Positions 47,901 through 54,282 of a stretch of DNA of 58,491 nt are shown here, in pieces. A model generated the notes under the pieces. The model saw only the letters and a program-made list of their open reading frames with translations, had not been told where the DNA came from and made no database searches. Source of the DNA: Thraustochytrium sp. TN22 (Eukaryota; Sar; Bigyra; Thraustochytrida; Thraustochytriidae); the NCBI GenBank assembly GCA_013306675.1, contig JABLUY010000168.1:1-58491 (forward strand), read 5' to 3'. Position 1 is the stretch's first letter; each line of letters starts with the position of its first letter. Both the position numbers and the translations under genes were made by a program.

Positions 47901-48190
47901 ACGCGCTCACGCGCGAGGAGGCGGCCGCCGCGCTGCGCATCATCGATGTGGACGGCAGCGGCGCCCTCTCGCTGCGCGAGCTGTCCCTCTGGGCGCTCTG
48001 CGCTGCGCCCGTCAAGGACCGCGACATGGCGCTGCGTGCGCTGCAGCTGCAGCTGCGCGTGGCGCACACGCTCTCGCGCGCCGCCACGGCGCTCTCTCGC
48101 GCGCGGCCCTTGCGCGCGCCGCGCCCCGGCAGCCCCTCGGCCTCGTCGTCCGCGGAGGCATCCAGCCCAAGGGGCCCAACAGGCAAATAG
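38909..48190 (+). CDS. Giant AP2-like, IQ-motif and EF-hand protein, 3093 aa
   Basis: One frame of 9.3 kb from ATG 38909 (MEAAGQGPAARRQRLRERLL). Residues ~1-300 are charged coiled coil. A Cys/His cluster (RQRCVAPTCPGRHFY) lies near 520. Residues ~645-715 resemble an AP2 domain: GGWIVKMGF then RYVGVYESREDAVRAYEDEV. IQ-type helices occur at ~1184 (AAILLQRNLRGSAARERC) and ~1544 (NAIYIQRKWQAAK). From ~1250 to ~2850 there are several loosely similar beta-rich modules ending in an L-R-x-L-L type helix. An acidic linker (~2570-2600) follows. Two canonical EF-hands close the protein (~2970-3030): loops DLNQDGTLDASE and DVDGSGALSLRE have all Ca2+-ligating positions. Function unknown; a Ca2+/calmodulin-regulated scaffold is suggested. 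The combination is not one I know. Confidence 0.75.
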   Translation: MEAAGQGPAARRQRLRERLLAKERRAAQDDREARADREEDLEDAALATEDPRAEGAVLAASAAQLNERVTASVLESVARVKEREQRDLDYVAAQVRKRMDTETAQRTAIEDEGQRFVREIHAGRVLFHGTGIPAKDALKDEALDAEREVRLLEESHHEWSLRSPELHEALVAASPRALDSRRERDSLLQGKLDSAQRDVARKRDFLVRIQRADREAEAAHTSAEEVAAEALGLLEKLRKQHHVLSFEARAKTRRTLLAKQAEAAELRKHAAAAREDARQLKRHMIERGLDPDGFISARRQEPLADVVAPTASAASPSLVKLAPTRALTQQPEQQQQQQQSNAEEDGDGEAAPIDPQDWDYHLREGLKMSHLELMDSSQRRQNRIADAEVAHSRQQEQELMLVKKRVREAKRERRRAAQASRAGSARPPSQGSESSMSTAPDDADREHQGQAPTRAVHEEGEADETLLDSTDHLAVAMAAANVTIQDRSKLGDWSTIETTIVRGMTVDTAPPFCEDWGLRQRCVAPTCPGRHFYVSPEEARAWQLRRAATDAELEMTVLDAIAGREQLLQALRDEAENCRRKFQSHLSGHVQLDDVGSLLYLLNKLRVASVKAVEAIVRWRRSGESRIASVEGAAETFADSFDKRGGWIVKMGFIGERLYPGSKAFRSKVKRFNRDADIEGKRALRFRYVGVYESREDAVRAYEDEVRRLMAVEMCGPERFPRPKTIIRACGKHFAVESDMGVADTRCEICFASSFNRLGTYTPPYMWNGQNYLLKMLADGNFLQDIELLRLFFSAQFASGALSFRTNPFLLAADIAQGDRRRVRVRKVRDAAAAAAEPTREAVAATFGVPTDSVVVHANQCVEWHGHMARGPLVTVGKQRAYVSLHVTSRELVDDFVKTYEPRTFEVLDMRRIRTAQRTLNEEAELARYMSKSRLDAKAEAAEALVDVERRRRREERQRRREEGEDVGTSSSSEGDSDSASSDTETKAETKGRPNKSVRGSKANRAHKAKKKPPPCWKDFKKPDLLTAEELDDLSGRAAIRKKPAYPSTTAAERLDADRLHTAYFWERGEYLAVQQVRHQAVGKKPGVWATGDRGTYFEGMQVRGERRKHFDFERKLKEQGKALVARRQRIQRRLAKSMRRGDVCNPDTILQLVELGREAQGSLLLMDCNNAEAFVENWRRRTHAAILLQRNLRGSAARERCRQLRLELASQAATELRRKQNCVRVARRFTQGLLQKTVRSAKLRLKTPLLTKGVQYDGDRLLVSVFDLRKLERHKRSRADLLEPCFACLGMAQAARERERRDFAWLSVRGRPCAPGDLAASELGVVKLEQVFESRMATSAPCYCRRRHPAHDRVLVQAYQPTTSAVFCSVFRLATLWQGLRTAHVDMREARLAAREAADLLTHSGPDVARLDATRGLVLTQPSAHLALEIPLVQLLDVKLDLDRRVARCTRLERGLAAFARKSAARARRDRGAHAWRMEAKEEATRDFRRRHATVLAAQVHKHAMVQAADTALSFSKRQIELYENLALSTNQQAWDPEENANNAIYIQRKWQAAKAVDLAVHRRSLAVQRTFQATLEEAICGEQARAATEVALATRSQAVPALRALAEALRHGRNRVVAELHRTLSLALDELIELKHGRQTRAGPLRRELCMRVREPSRARRTVPHNALFRQGRTIVSPEFVDQPVLAARAIVQVFELDAPSKPRVPTLPPAWVASRFTHVDSLGGAGAPDARVRGADPALRLDGPVFRTTAPPTLTLDSALEMLVRDRHAWANSLAQRWCTNLDVADAILVPPYVGTMRVSVYDQVTSTTTEWEVDPIELRQLLIEPHAGLPGQPVPHLFAHAYVREVLLAAREPDGSLSHQSMRDAVGRLRAQVVARLVDLVHLNVFDGGLRLGKLFMFRLRRKLFNELFTTQWWKDLQRGRSSLQGHLIYRGKHVVAGMEASVSVHENHGDLTLRVCWARSRELADGRRIKRCRATVRDESIRQMLLESGDVESFVLWKQSVKCCQYPPQIIREVLLNLTLVGAPRGGLCDRKAAKGRYGPAYTGRERLLLAGSPLRTRHAFLPVSDARTGKEADPLKLVVNSHALFDLVHREVLFVSGLSLVVSGRIRADGEVLIDAVKERDQKALRLRLSRARLRDLLRDLDRLELLRQGRHTELFALLFAFLAVRSAPRPPHTVREHPAFARYCKMLQVGVPRGAVAHAILHDPTRKTPVMATLDVVLRKDHGDLPPEVFRLPPDFVEMLVLSQARPEEHFCLLHRGLTQVQGGATVSMDLLERNRNLWLRVRRETIAERETRVTRAERAAMIREDALARKAHLQSALYLGPHAQPYPQQATCARPEPSKAVALHNGVLRVERERNARLQAVLDALGLDAAQRVVRWPEAATAHRQPSAVRMPPRLHPCHEEICKRDEVGCILQAWRPSPGVGIVRVRVPSWSLVELRRVDLDAVPNEAWGDASDLLTADAAGNLVRHFIPPLITRAAQTLLRGFSRKLGVLLRVRFDPVHRALFAEAADGGKYAVQGGAAPPLSDVLGVGPAATEFAAGMGTNVSSASSRLLQDQDEIDRGALGALMNDDECKAAAAMAAEAEAEEEEKEAGREEQDEDETSNVLGHVLSSHEVSSKAQQMSTSGWQSEYALLERYAAAAARIAEADAVLLEMRPGAGDVVGLGPVAGGALAEEEREANSLTKHSVTIPADSLDILACAERMQPPLLAQPARTEEVLRLRNWLAARLAFSSRSQDSRKDRVSFDRSFMQHGRLLAGLPREPRQRVVARARLSDRGDSVTLELFKQSRGAWCSALTLGLSRGQTGTQTMRSYELVNLGLQHEGVEALVGDLGLSVLEPRRLPELLRRLLGRALVPANLSHLVDRASLEVRMLEAMHARECEAARHGAEVRAQALERIRGACKEAQAARRTHEAALVSRAARFDRVHELCHAVPEWPGMAAADAASTAVRAYLTADASTLASIEKAFHAFDLNQDGTLDASEFRALALAIGHALTREEAAAALRIIDVDGSGALSLRELSLWALCAAPVKDRDMALRALQLQLRVAHTLSRAATALSRARPLRAPRPGSPSASSSAEASSPRGPTGK

Positions 48191-48411
48191 CCCCCTTCAT
48201 GAGCTTGAACGCGCTAACCGCCGCGCAGAACTTGAACGAGAGAGCAAATTCGAAATCGTGACCATCGTTCTTGGGACCGCGAGGAGGCGCCCTGCGCGCC
48301 TGCGGCCGCCGCGCGGCCGCCCCGCGATCAGGCTCGCGGAGCCGCTGGCCCAGCTCAGCTCGCTCTGAAAGAGAGAGCGAGCGAGTGCGGCCCACGCCGA
48401 CGGAATCGACC
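48191..48411. promoter_or_regulatory. KNTC1 promoter region with AAATTCGAAATCGTGACC box
   Basis: Only 221 bp separate the AP2-like/EF-hand stop codon from the KNTC1 ATG. CAAATTCGAAATCGTGACC at 48247-48265 stands out in GC-rich surroundings and closely matches the box near 38740. Both lie about 150-170 bp upstream of a plus-strand ATG. Confidence 0.45.
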
Positions 48412-51400
48412 ATGGCGACGACCGCTGTGGCGGCCGAGCAGGCCTTCGCCGTGGCGCCCGTGCTCGAGGTGCGCCTGGGCGTCGCGGCGGGCGCCGAGGA
48501 GGCGAACGAGAACGAGTGCAGCACAGCAAATGTGCAGACCGAGGCCCGTGAGCTGGGGCCCAAGAAGGAACGGCCCAAGTGGGTCTGCGCCGCGGCGCAG
48601 CGCGCGTCGGCCGGCGTCAGCTTCTTGGGCCTGGACGGGGACAGGGCCGCGCAGGAGGATGAGGAGGGAGGCGGCGCGGCCGCGACGGTCATCTGCGTGG
48701 GCTCCGGCAGCGACGTGCGGCTGATGGAGCTGAACGAGGCGATGCGCGGCGCGGCGCGCGAGACCGCGCGCTTCAAGCTGAGCGTGGAGTCGCTGGCGTG
48801 GAACTCGGGCGGCAGCTGCTTCTGCGTGGGCGACGCTCAGGGAAGCTTGCATTTTGTAAGCGACCGCGGCGCGCTGCTCTTCTCGCAGCGCCTGCTTGCG
48901 GACGCCAAGCAGCGCTTCGACTGCCTCACCTTTCTGGAGCAGCCTAGCTTCTTCGACAGCGAGCAGGTGGGCGAGGAGCTCTTTGTAGTGTCGCGCAACC
49001 CGGCGCGCCTTTACCGCTTCTCCAATCTTTGCCTGCACCTGCTCGAGGACGCGGCCGAGGCGGAGAACGCGGCGCTGCTCAAGAGCGTGCGGGACTCGGC
49101 GGTCATGGAGACCTTCGACCTTGCTGCCTGCTGCCCGCAGGGCAGCATGGGCATGCTCGTGGCGCGCAACGAAGCGAGCGGCTTTCTACGCGTGGTCATC
49201 GGCTCGCGCGGGGCGCCCGCACAGCTACACGTCTGGATCAGCGCCGACAGCCGCGAGCCGCTGCGCCTCGACAGCAGCGGCGCCGACCCGGTCGCCGAGG
49301 ACACGCCGCTCGTGGCGCTCGAGGCCTTGGCGAGCGAGGCCATGGTCGTCACGCTCAACGAGGCCGGTCGCGTCGGCATCTGGGACGCCCGCCGTGCCGT
49401 CTTTCTGCGCTGCCTTCACACAAGTCCTGACCTGATCGACATTGCTACAATGGGCGTCGGCGCGCGCCTTGGCTTTCTGTATGCCGACGGCCGCCTCGAT
49501 GTGGGCCGCATCCGCCTGCACGGCCGCACCACGGTGGAATGGCTCTTCTCGGACCCGCTTGGGAGCGCTGCCGACCAGAAGGACGCAAACGTCAACGGTG
49601 TTCGCGGAGGCCACCTCGTGGCGCTGCCCGGCTCGCGTAGCCTGGCCCTTCTGGAGACGGCGCGCGGGTCGGCTGTCTCCGGCATGGTGTGCTTTGAGAG
49701 CGATGACGCGATGCGCTTTGAGTCGCTCCTCAGCGCGGGCCGCTGCGATGAAGCGCTCGCGCTTGCGGTCCAACAGGAGCTCCCGGGTCGCGATCGCGCA
49801 TACAAACTCAAGCTGAGCCAGCTGCTGGAGGCGGCGCGCGCGCACCTGCTGCTGCCTGCCGCCGAGGATGCGGCTCCGAACCACAGCGAGGTGCCGGAAG
49901 CCATGTACGAGCGCCTCTTTGGCGTCGTTGATGCCCTTGTGGGCATGGACCCCGCGCGCTACCTCGGGTTCGTCGTGCAGGGCTGCCTGCAGGTTCGGCT
50001 GCCGAATGCGCCGGCTGCGCAAGCGCGCCTGCTGCGCAAGGCGGAGGCGCTCTGCCAGGCGCACAGCAACGAGGCGTGGCTGGAGCAGGTCAAGGATGCG
50101 CTCTACCGGCTGGAAACCTACACGCTGCTGAGCCCGACCTTTGACTGCGATGAGTGGCAGCGCTTTCGCACGTGCAGGTTGCTGCAGGCGCTGGTCCTCT
50201 TTCTGCAAAAGGGTCAGCTCGAGATGGCCGCGATCGTGCTGCACCGGCACGCACGGCCGCACGAAGACGATGTGGTGCAGCTGCTGGAACACATCCCCGC
50301 GGAGACGCCGACGGCCATCGTGACGGCCTGGCTGCGCGACCATGCCGGCCCCCACGTGCTGACACAAGAGCAAAAGGTGCGCCTCGCAGCGTGGACCGTG
50401 GGGGTCGCGGGCCAGGCTGCGGCGGCGGAGTCCGCGGCCGAGGCTCTCGCGTTGGTGCGCGAGGCCGAGCTCATCGCGTCCTCCCACGGGCGGTCAGCGC
50501 GCGAGCGGCAGCGGCGCAGCCTTTGCAGCCCGGGCGAGCTGGCGCGCCAAGCTGCCGCGAGCGGGCCGCGCCCGCAAGACTACGCTGTGGCCGACCTCGA
50601 GCAGCTCCGCGCCGACCTCGAGGAGGTGCTCTATCTGGGCAAGGAGCATGACCTAAGCCTTGACGTGGGCGTCCTGCGCAGCGCGCCGCGCGAGCAGGTG
50701 CTCATGGATCTCCTCGACCGCGTCACGGCGCCGGAGCTCATGGCCCGCGTCGTACGGGAGCACGTGCGGCCGTGCGCCGCGCGCTATGGCGTGGACGCGG
50801 ACGAGGTGCTGGTGACCTACATTGAGCGCGTGGCGCTCGAGGTTGAAACCTCCGGCGGCGCGCGCGAGCAGTGCGCCGTGGAGGCCGTGGGCCAGATCGG
50901 CGACCTGACAGCGGCATCCCGCGCCGTGCTGACGCTGATGCGCAACATCGTGCCACCGTACAGCGAGGAGCTGTCCGCGCTCGTGGAGCGCGCCATGCGT
51001 TGGACCACTGACCTGCAGGGCGACCTGCTTGACCAGAAGCGTCTCATGGATCTTTCGGCGCTGCTCTCGGCGTTTCAGCTGCGCGGCCAGCTCAACTTTA
51101 GCAGCGCGAGCCAGGCCAAGGCCATCCTCATGCACGTCCTGGCACAGTCCGCGAGCGTTGCCGAGCGCGCCGTGCAGATCGCGCGCATGTACCGCTGCTT
51201 TGACGTGGCCGATGTCTTCGCGACGCTCTTCGAGAACATGTCGCTCCGCGCTGACCTGCGTGTGGACGAGGCGGAGCTGCGCGATCTGCACGCGCTCATG
51301 CGTAAGTCGTGCCCCGAGGTGGCGACGGTCGTTGAGGAGCGCGTGCGCAGCTTTTGCGTGTGGGGCCTGGCCGAGGACAGCGACGCGGAGACAGATGAGG

Positions 51401-54132
51401 AGCGCGTCGCGCTGGCATGCCTGGGAGCCCTTGTCGGGGACTGCGGCGGCCACACGTGGGCCGCCAGCTTTGAGGCGGCGCGTGACCTGCTGCAGCGGTT
51501 CTCAATCCGCCTCGACCTGCAGGACGTCGCACTCGAGGGGGACGCGGACGGCTTGCTGGAGCTCCACGTGATGCGCGCCAGCGCGCAGGCCGCCACGCCG
51601 GCCTCAGAACTAGAGATGCGCGCGCGGCTGCTTGGGTTCCGGCGCCAGGAGATGGCCGGGCGCGTGGCGGTCTGGCTCGCGCGACAGGGCCAAAAGGACG
51701 CCTGCCTTGCATGGAGCGAGCGGCCCACGACGCTGCCCTGGCAGCAACGCATCGCCGTGGAGCTTGCCGTCCGCTTTCCAGGGGACCTGCGCGCACAGCG
51801 CGTGGCGCATGGCCTGCTGTTGGACGTCTGCCTGCGCACCGAGGACAGCGCGCAGCTGTGCCGCGCGAGTGAGCTACTGCGCAGCAGCAACTTGGCGCAG
51901 GCGGTCCTGGAGCGCTGCGAGGATGGCTTCGATTGGGCCTCGGAGGCGCCCGCGACACAGCGCGCGCATGCGCTGCAGGCGTGGTTCAAGGAGTACGGCA
52001 CCGTTCTCGACTCGGCCACTGTGCTCCCGCTCGTTTCCCGCTTTCTGTTCGCGCTGGGTGGCCGCCAGGACCCGACGGCCGCCGGGGAGGCGCTTATGGC
52101 TCACCTGTCGCAGAACGGCGCGCTGCAGCTGGCTCTCCGCGTCGCCGGCACGGCGGGCCAGCGCATGCCGGTGCCTAATTCCGTGTTTAAGGTCGTGCAG
52201 GGCCTGGCTGCCAAGGTTCTGGCCACGCCGCGCGTGGACGCGCCGCTGGCACTCGGCTACCTGGTGGCGGCCGCTGACGACGGTGCCGCCTTCGCGTGGT
52301 ACCGGGAGAGCCTGCCCAAGAACGACCGCGAAGACTTCGCGCGGCTGCAGATCCTGGCCGGTGTGGGCGTTTCGCTGGGTCGCGCGCGCCGCATGCAGGA
52401 CCTTGTGCTGGACTGCCACCGTATGCAGGTCAACGCGCGCTGGTGGGCGTGGCTGCAGTCGTTGGGTGTCGAGGTGGACACGCTGCAGTTCACCGCCGAG
52501 GGCGCCAAGCCGCAGCTCTACGTGCAGCAGAGCCTGCTGCCAAAGTGCATCCCACGGTCGGCGTACGACCTGCCGTCCGTGGTGTCGTTTGCCGAGGCGT
52601 ACGGCGTGCGCACTGACCGCGTGTACGGCCTTTTTCTGAAGCTCCTGCTGCTGGACGCGGAGGTGGATCTGGCTGCGCATCGCGACAGCGTCGCGGCGGC
52701 GCGCGCCGGCATGGACGCCGGCCTCTTGCTGCAGGTGTGCGAGCACGTCTTTCCGCGCGTTCCGGGCGCATCGTACGAGCGGCTCGAGGCGGTCTGCAAG
52801 CTGTGCCAGTGGCCAGGTCAGGCCAAGTACCTCCAGGTGCTCGAGCTACTGCGCATTTGCGAGGTGCGCCTGAACGTGCACGCGCTCTTTGAGGAGAACC
52901 CATGGCCCGCGCTCGAGGTGTGCCTGGAGCCGGACACGGTCAAGTGGTTGGTGGCGCTGAGTGACCCGCTGGAGCTGGACCCGAACGACTTTTACCTGTG
53001 CCTGGTCCGCAAGCTCATGCGCGCCGGGGAGTCGGTCACCAAGGCGGTGCTGCCTGTGCTGGACAACGTCAAGGCAGGCGGTCGCGTCTTGGAGGCGTGC
53101 ACGTGGCTCGTGAGCCAGGTCGAGGCGCCCGAGGCGAAATTGCTTATCTTGCGCTTCGCGCTGAAGCGCGCCGAGAGCACCGAGATGTCGCGGCTGGCGA
53201 ACCAGCTCGCCTCGGAGCTCGACCTGCGACACGCTGGCCTCCCGCTGCGACTCGCCGCCGACACGGACTACGTCAAGCTATTGGGCGACTTGTATGACCG
53301 CTTCGCGCCGGTGGCCGCGGTTCAGTGGCAGGAAGGCCACCGGCTTCACGAGGTTGCCGAGACGCTCGCGACGCGGCACGGCGTCAACCTGATGGAGGTG
53401 CGCAAGCGGCTAGTGCTGGGCTGGCTGGCGGCGAAGCGTGCGCCGGAGAGCGCGGCCCCGGTGGCGGAGGATGCAGCAGCGGCTGAGGACGAAGACGAGA
53501 GCCTCCTGCAGCGCATCGTTTACACCATGTCCCCTCCGAGCGCCGCGCTTGACGCGCGGCGCGGTATCGCGTACCTGCTCAACTACGCCTTTCAGGCGGA
53601 CGCGCCGGGACGCTCGTACGCTTCGCGCGCGCGCGCGCTCAAGGCTGTCTTCCGGCTCGGGGCGCCGGAGGACATTGATGCAGTGTACTCGCAGCGTGGG
53701 GAGGACGCGCTTCCGTTGTACGAGCACCTGCAGTACTGCATCTACATGTCTGCTTTTGAGGACCTGCACCTGCCGCACACGTTCGACCAGCTCGTGCAGT
53801 GCGACAAGCGAGGTCTAGTGCGCGGGTTGTGGCGTGAGCATCGCGGCACGGCGAGCGCCGTGCAGCTCGTGGCCCACCTCATGCTGGACTTTGATCTCGT
53901 GGACGAGCCTCCGCTCGTGCAGGCGCTCTTGCGCCAGATGCTGGCGTTGGGGATGCGTCGCGCCTTCTTGGTCACGTTGCAGCGGCTCTTGCAGCGTCGG
54001 GTCGAAGTGGACGGCCTGCGCGAACTCTTCGCGGAGGCCCGCAATGCGCAGCCGGTCAATGGCGCTGACCGCGACCTGATTGACGCCCTGGCGCGCTGTC
54101 ACCCGGGCGTCCTAGGCCGAGAGGCATCATGA
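48412..54132 (+). CDS. KNTC1: Kinetochore protein ROD/KNTC1 (RZZ complex subunit), 1906 aa
   Basis: ATG 48412 (MATTAVAAEQAFAVAP) is preferred over an in-frame upstream ATG at 48271, which adds only Arg/Ser-rich sequence. Residues ~1-420 are beta-rich with WD-like strands (SVESLAWNSGGSCFCVGDAQ, GRVGIWDARRAVFLRCLH), the N-terminal propeller. The rest is an alpha-solenoid. Segments with the ROD pattern include FESLLSAGRCDEALALAVQQ (~437), LLQALVLFLQKGQLEMAAIV and LEHIPAETPTAIVTAWLRD (~590-640), and near the C-terminus SYASRARALKAVFRLGAPED and KRGLVRGLWREHRGTASAVQ (~1735-1815). The known protein is about 2200 aa. ROD, with ZW10 and Zwilch, recruits dynein and the Mad1-Mad2 checkpoint to unattached kinetochores. 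NBAS, another Sec39-type solenoid, is the alternative but fits the C-terminus less well. Confidence 0.85.
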   Translation: MATTAVAAEQAFAVAPVLEVRLGVAAGAEEANENECSTANVQTEARELGPKKERPKWVCAAAQRASAGVSFLGLDGDRAAQEDEEGGGAAATVICVGSGSDVRLMELNEAMRGAARETARFKLSVESLAWNSGGSCFCVGDAQGSLHFVSDRGALLFSQRLLADAKQRFDCLTFLEQPSFFDSEQVGEELFVVSRNPARLYRFSNLCLHLLEDAAEAENAALLKSVRDSAVMETFDLAACCPQGSMGMLVARNEASGFLRVVIGSRGAPAQLHVWISADSREPLRLDSSGADPVAEDTPLVALEALASEAMVVTLNEAGRVGIWDARRAVFLRCLHTSPDLIDIATMGVGARLGFLYADGRLDVGRIRLHGRTTVEWLFSDPLGSAADQKDANVNGVRGGHLVALPGSRSLALLETARGSAVSGMVCFESDDAMRFESLLSAGRCDEALALAVQQELPGRDRAYKLKLSQLLEAARAHLLLPAAEDAAPNHSEVPEAMYERLFGVVDALVGMDPARYLGFVVQGCLQVRLPNAPAAQARLLRKAEALCQAHSNEAWLEQVKDALYRLETYTLLSPTFDCDEWQRFRTCRLLQALVLFLQKGQLEMAAIVLHRHARPHEDDVVQLLEHIPAETPTAIVTAWLRDHAGPHVLTQEQKVRLAAWTVGVAGQAAAAESAAEALALVREAELIASSHGRSARERQRRSLCSPGELARQAAASGPRPQDYAVADLEQLRADLEEVLYLGKEHDLSLDVGVLRSAPREQVLMDLLDRVTAPELMARVVREHVRPCAARYGVDADEVLVTYIERVALEVETSGGAREQCAVEAVGQIGDLTAASRAVLTLMRNIVPPYSEELSALVERAMRWTTDLQGDLLDQKRLMDLSALLSAFQLRGQLNFSSASQAKAILMHVLAQSASVAERAVQIARMYRCFDVADVFATLFENMSLRADLRVDEAELRDLHALMRKSCPEVATVVEERVRSFCVWGLAEDSDAETDEERVALACLGALVGDCGGHTWAASFEAARDLLQRFSIRLDLQDVALEGDADGLLELHVMRASAQAATPASELEMRARLLGFRRQEMAGRVAVWLARQGQKDACLAWSERPTTLPWQQRIAVELAVRFPGDLRAQRVAHGLLLDVCLRTEDSAQLCRASELLRSSNLAQAVLERCEDGFDWASEAPATQRAHALQAWFKEYGTVLDSATVLPLVSRFLFALGGRQDPTAAGEALMAHLSQNGALQLALRVAGTAGQRMPVPNSVFKVVQGLAAKVLATPRVDAPLALGYLVAAADDGAAFAWYRESLPKNDREDFARLQILAGVGVSLGRARRMQDLVLDCHRMQVNARWWAWLQSLGVEVDTLQFTAEGAKPQLYVQQSLLPKCIPRSAYDLPSVVSFAEAYGVRTDRVYGLFLKLLLLDAEVDLAAHRDSVAAARAGMDAGLLLQVCEHVFPRVPGASYERLEAVCKLCQWPGQAKYLQVLELLRICEVRLNVHALFEENPWPALEVCLEPDTVKWLVALSDPLELDPNDFYLCLVRKLMRAGESVTKAVLPVLDNVKAGGRVLEACTWLVSQVEAPEAKLLILRFALKRAESTEMSRLANQLASELDLRHAGLPLRLAADTDYVKLLGDLYDRFAPVAAVQWQEGHRLHEVAETLATRHGVNLMEVRKRLVLGWLAAKRAPESAAPVAEDAAAAEDEDESLLQRIVYTMSPPSAALDARRGIAYLLNYAFQADAPGRSYASRARALKAVFRLGAPEDIDAVYSQRGEDALPLYEHLQYCIYMSAFEDLHLPHTFDQLVQCDKRGLVRGLWREHRGTASAVQLVAHLMLDFDLVDEPPLVQALLRQMLALGMRRAFLVTLQRLLQRRVEVDGLRELFAEARNAQPVNGADRDLIDALARCHPGVLGREAS

Positions 54133-54282
54133 ATGTAAGGAGGCGTCGCAGCATGGAATGATACCACCTTGGAACTCTGCACCAGAAGAAGAAGAAGAAG
54201 AAGAAGATGATGATGATGATGATGAAGATGAAGAAGAAGAAGATGATATGGTAATCACATTACTTCCCAATCTGGCTGCTTG
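54133..54282. terminator. Purine-rich convergent 3' gap (GAA/GAT repeats)
   Basis: KNTC1 (+) and the Kir channel gene (-) end 150 bp apart. 54184-54246 is a run of GAA and GAT triplets. This mirrors the purine-rich gap at 13175-13279. Confidence 0.5.
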
